Virus record (IMG/VR): IMGVR_UViG_3300017746_002756
Coordinates: 1-37,136 of that record
Length of the DNA: 37,136 nt
Source of the DNA: a virus
Direction: 5' to 3' (one strand)
The notes beneath the pieces are model-generated. The model worked only from the letters and a program-made list of their open reading frames with translations. It did no database searches and had not been told where the DNA came from. A program made the translations under genes and the position numbers. Of the stretch, positions 35,601 through 37,136 are shown one piece after another (position 1 is the first letter of the stretch; each line of letters opens with the position of its first letter).

Positions 35601-36216
35601 TTACTGGTTTATTAAATGTATAAACTGGAACATCTGAGTTAGTAGCATTAAGTCTATACTGTTCAGTAGTTAGTCCATTAATTTTACTATTCTTGGACGG
35701 TCTACCAATTGTATTATTTCTAGGAAGTGCAGCATTAAGAACACGTTTAAACTGTTCTGCCCAATTACTGTTGCTTGGGTCATTCCAAATGATTGTTTGG
35801 TCTGATAAATTAAATCCGTTACTATCATTAATGTTTTCAGTTGTGCTTACTGTTTCAAATTTAAGTAATCCGTTTGCGGGTTGATTACGCTTTGCGTTGT
35901 ATGATAACATACGAGCTAAACGAAGAACTGATTCTCTACGTTCAGCTAATTCTAAAAAGTTTTCTCTGGAGTTTAGATCAACTCTATAACTAATATTTTG
36001 ACCTAAGAACGCAATCATATCAATGAGAGCAAGGTATTCTGATGTATCTACATAGTCGTTAAAATCTTCAGGATAGTTAGTACGAAGATAATTAATCATC
36101 GCCCTTCGTAAGGTATCAAAATCATAACTACGGAACTCTGCATTCCTGTAGCTTTGATATACTTTTTTCCAGTCTTCTGCTAAAAGCAGTCTATTTTGTC
36201 TATCTGTTGACGACAT
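32668..36216 (-). CDS. 6: Baseplate wedge protein gp6-like (baseplate J family; 1182 aa)
   Basis: Homolog of T4 gp6, which dimerises to join baseplate wedges into the ring. Diagnostic N-terminal blocks: FDTLRRAMINYLRTNYPEDF (about residues 34-53), YLALIDMIAFLGQNISYRVD (about 64-83), SRENFLELAERRESVLRLAR and MLSYNAKRNQPANGLL. A baseplate-J-like beta domain follows (ITISIDYLSKAGTTE, RMVTGEDYNIVPLT). Its 1182 residues are much longer than the roughly 660 of T4 gp6, the excess being in the middle and C-terminal half. The last 40 or so residues are almost pure Ser/Gly, partly coded by a 9-base tandem repeat, an end I do not know from T4 gp6. AAGGAT lies upstream of the ATG, and a CATAAATA box is at 36242-36249. 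The next gene starts two bases after the stop. Confidence 0.92.
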   Translation of the reverse strand: MSSTDRQNRLLLAEDWKKVYQSYRNAEFRSYDFDTLRRAMINYLRTNYPEDFNDYVDTSEYLALIDMIAFLGQNISYRVDLNSRENFLELAERRESVLRLARMLSYNAKRNQPANGLLKFETVSTTENINDSNGFNLSDQTIIWNDPSNSNWAEQFKRVLNAALPRNNTIGRPSKNSKINGLTTEQYRLNATNSDVPVYTFNKPVNGLPTQFEIVSTDIDVTAKVIREENPIPGNNLAFLYREDGRGNASNNTGYFVHFRQGKLNSSDFNVPSPTANQRLTIETENINQNDVWLYGTNDSGQEDTLWSQVDSAEGNNAIYNSIVKGVRNYYVVQTRQNDEISLVFADGTFGNIPSGAFRAYYRTSANRSMKINPEELTNITISIDYLSKAGTTETMTIGVELKEQVTNATTSESTASIRTNAPQTYYTQNRMVTGEDYNIVPLTTNQEIVKVKSVNRTTSGISRYFDLKDVTGKYSSTNLYGSDGVLYNEQYTDKRAFTFDTQTDIEGTIENTILPIIQNRATNNFYFANYAKIIVSDLNATWTQSSKSTNISTGLLKNNNDLPYETGTFTGGSLKYLEANALLKFKPPAGFYFNDKGGLTSNALEKGASTYKWVKVISVAGAGTAVDSVTGAGPIVFNEIVPANSILEEVKPKLVKDISADVRTQIIDQVFAYKTFGLRYDQATRTWRVIINENLNIYDTFSNGKTGDVTQNQLDASWLILFETNGEKYTVTNRGLRYVFESDKELSFYFDGQNKIYDSVTGQLVKDKISILNFNTKPDSLVAFNNDVNWEIVNTFQNADGYVNSKKVEVSFYDLNDDGSVDDPDVFDVVVDPLTSPNTKYIFLKKENSDQGFTKYNYYAEGDTIRVVTTEAEIGAYSQYEEGTIFYITKDTNFKTLIGNLLVLTTEYQAYVGRDNLKFHYVHSADEANRIDVSASNIIDVYMLTRSYDVEFRKFIAGTIATKPLPLSSDALFQNYGSSINSYKSISDEIIYHPVKYKALFGKNAQENLQATFKIVKNTGEVINNNEIKVRVVNSINRFFSLQNWDFGDTFHFSELVAFVVNETAPDIANLIIVPNQASQGFGSLFEIKSENDEIFINDATVDDVEIIDAITASRIQATGNVVTATNTASTGIQSQALTTTANTTSTSSTVVSSSSSSSSSSSSSSSSGSSGSSGSSGGGY
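32711..32746. repeat. Four perfect copies of a 9-base tandem repeat coding a Ser-Ser-Ser tract
   Basis: On the plus strand GAACTGCTT is repeated four times without change, with degenerate copies on both sides (about 32690-32760). Read on the minus strand it codes serine only and forms the Ser-rich C-terminal tail of the gp6-like protein. The 9-base unit keeps frame whatever the copy number. Confidence 0.9.
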
Positions 36217-36241
36217 CGGCTATCCTTCTTAACTATGCTAG

Positions 36242-36249
36242 TATTTATG
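36242..36249 (-). promoter_or_regulatory. Late-promoter-like box CATAAATA before the gp6-like gene
   Basis: Minus strand CATAAATA in the 62-base gap between the gp25-like and gp6-like genes, the largest gap in the window. It lies 25 bases before the ATG, with AAGGAT as ribosome site. One mismatch to the T4 late consensus. Confidence 0.45.
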
Positions 36250-36278
36250 ATATTTAATAATAGCAGTACTTAATTGTG

Positions 36279-36710
36279 TCACGATAACCCATTGGCTTTA
36301 TCGAAGTTCAATTTAACGTTTTCGCTAATATTATATTGTAAATACTTTAGTGTACATTCAATTTGTATGCCAGATTCGTATTCACTAACTTGTACACCGG
36401 TTGCTGATGTCCTTGGATCGTAATTTACAATTCCAGTAACATTTTGTGCTATTGCTTCTTTAAGTTCAGTAGTTAAAGGTTCAAATAGTGCTTCCCATAT
36501 AATACACCCAAATTCAGGATTTGATAATTTTTCTCCTTGACGTATATTAAAATGATTAATTAAGTCTTGCTTAATTAATGCTAAGTCATATTGCTGAAAT
36601 GAAGTAGTGTCAGGATTGACTGTGCTAAACCCTCTGTAGGATTTTTGTGCCACAGGAGGTTTAGGAGCTTTTTCACCTTTAATTTTAATTTCTTTGTATA
36701 AATCTGCCAT
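36279..36710 (-). CDS. 25: Baseplate wedge protein gp25-like (143 aa)
   Basis: Homolog of T4 gp25, the small lysozyme-like-fold wedge component conserved in contractile tails and type VI secretion (TssE). Seen: DLALIKQDLINHFNIRQGEKLSNPEFG with IIWEALFEPLTTELKEAI following (about residues 42-88), the family's R-x-G-E...N-P-E-F-G-x-x-W-x-L-F-E-P signature. Later come YDPRTSATGVQV and ECTLKYLQYNI. A 30-residue Lys/Pro-rich N-terminus (GEKAPKPPVAQKS) precedes the core. Length is close to the 132 residues of T4 gp25. The gene order PAAR, gp25, gp6 is as expected for wedge assembly. No clear Shine-Dalgarno site stands before the ATG; only GGG about a dozen bases upstream is visible. Confidence 0.93.
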   Translation of the reverse strand: MADLYKEIKIKGEKAPKPPVAQKSYRGFSTVNPDTTSFQQYDLALIKQDLINHFNIRQGEKLSNPEFGCIIWEALFEPLTTELKEAIAQNVTGIVNYDPRTSATGVQVSEYESGIQIECTLKYLQYNISENVKLNFDKANGLS

Positions 36711-36727
36711 ACTGTATTTACCCTATT

Positions 36728-37024
36728 CTATCCACCAGCAAAAACTTTATTAAATCCTGTTGCTACGCTTGTACACCCTGTAATAGCATCTCCTATACGA
36801 CCGCATCCTTTGCCGTTTACAAATACTTTTGTACTTCCTGTAGTAATCGGTGCCGCGTGACTTGGGCAAGGTGCTGGTGGTAATTCATGTGAAGTGTTAT
36901 TATCGCCTTGACGAGATACTCCTGTACCATCAACAAATACATCACCACTACACTCATCTCTGAGAGGAGTAGAACAGTGTGCTACATCAGCGTCTACGCT
37001 ATCTCCTCTACAAACTGCGGGCAC
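36728..37024 (-). CDS. PAAR-domain tail-spike tip protein (98 aa)
   Basis: Small cone-shaped protein that caps the central spike of contractile tails and binds metal. Seen: MPAVCRGDSVDADVAHC at the N-terminus, VFVDGTGVSRQGD, CPSHAAPITTGSTKVFVNGKGCGRIGD and a final TGFNKVFAGG, the repeated G-S-x-x-V-F-V-N-G-K-x-x-x-R-x-G-D pattern of PAAR proteins (the long block is described by its key residues). His and Cys residues (AHC, TSH, CPSH, GC) are placed for metal binding, and six cysteines is many. I place the start at GTG 37022-37024, because GGAG (37032-37035) lies seven bases upstream and MPA is the family start. The longer frame begins at a TTG overlapping that site. It overlaps the upstream gene by 17 bases. 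Confidence 0.9.
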   Translation of the reverse strand: MPAVCRGDSVDADVAHCSTPLRDECSGDVFVDGTGVSRQGDNNTSHELPPAPCPSHAAPITTGSTKVFVNGKGCGRIGDAITGCTSVATGFNKVFAGG

Positions 37025-37136
37025 GTTCAATCTCCATTAGTTGTTGTAATTTTCCATTCCATTGTTCTATTTCTTCGTGTTGTTCTTCAGTGTGTGGCTC
37101 TGGTGGTATCTCAGGTAAAAATTCTATTACATGATC
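37008..37136 (-). CDS. C-terminal end of an unidentified phage protein (partial, 5' end outside window)
   Basis: An open frame enters from the right edge and ends with TAG at 37008-37010, giving 42 residues. The tail is acidic and proline-rich (IEFLPEIPPEPHTEEQH), then a likely helix (EEIEQWNGKLQQLMEIERARSL). Its end overlaps the PAAR start by 17 bases and holds that gene's Shine-Dalgarno site, which supports real translation. The neighbours suggest a baseplate or hub gene, but too little is present to name a family. Confidence 0.6.
   Translation of the reverse strand, partial: DHVIEFLPEIPPEPHTEEQHEEIEQWNGKLQQLMEIERARSL
37032..37035 (-). promoter_or_regulatory. Ribosome-binding site GGAG deciding the PAAR start
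   Basis: Minus strand GGAG with a seven-base spacer to GTG 37022-37024. It is too close to the alternative TTG at 37030 to serve it, so the GTG start is preferred. Confidence 0.6.

Noticed and set aside
36715-36722. GGTAAATA box just before the gp25-like gene
   Set aside because: Only four bases separate it from the ATG, so a transcript started from it would miss the start codon.

Overview
This window is a gene-dense, strongly AT-rich piece of a tailed-phage genome, best explained as a T4-like marine myovirus of the cyanophage/pelagiphage type. The evidence is a contractile-tail baseplate block on the minus strand, read from right to left: a PAAR tail-spike tip, a gp25-like wedge protein, a gp6/baseplate-J-like wedge protein and a giant 4978-residue structural protein. 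Fibre-like proteins follow, one of which carries a gp12-like tail-collar and receptor-binding end. The host cannot be settled from sequence alone: base composition fits phages of Prochlorococcus or of SAR11-like bacteria. I see no tRNA, rRNA, CRISPR array, insertion sequence, integrase or attachment site, and no gene-free stretch above about 65 bases.

Layout. Positions 37136 to about 10350 (minus) hold the late virion block: the end of an unidentified gene, PAAR, gp25-like, gp6-like, the giant protein, a 203-residue conserved virion protein, three paralogous fibre proteins (693, 612 and 494 residues) sharing an N-terminal domain, a 304-residue virion protein and a 112-residue conserved protein. 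Short gaps in this block carry T4-like late-promoter boxes of the TATAAATA type, several overlapping the stop codon of the preceding gene. Positions about 10357 to 2410 (minus) form a tightly overlapping enzyme cassette: two GT-A-like glycosyltransferases, a conserved unknown, two paralogous DGD glycosyltransferase-like proteins alternating with two radical-SAM enzymes, a NodU/CmcH-type carbamoyltransferase and a SAM-dependent methyltransferase. From the left end a convergent plus-strand operon runs to 2433: the C-terminus of a DegT/DnrJ/EryC1 sugar aminotransferase, then three tandem nitroreductase-like flavoproteins. The two transcription units meet in a 24-base 3' overlap.

How the genes work together (inference). 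The virion block builds the baseplate wedges, spike tip and adsorption fibres. The cassette looks like a small glycan-building and glycan-modifying system (amino-sugar formation, glycosyl transfer, carbamoylation, methylation, radical-SAM and flavin chemistry). It lies directly downstream of the fibre genes and is translationally chained. It could decorate the phage's own fibres or remodel the host surface during infection. Repeated gene duplication (three fibres, three flavoproteins, pairs of each glycosyltransferase type and of radical-SAM enzymes) suggests fast-evolving host-interaction functions.

Start codons were moved from the longest possible frame in four cases (PAAR, the 179-residue unknown and the two DGD proteins), where ribosome-binding sites and overlaps favour an internal start.
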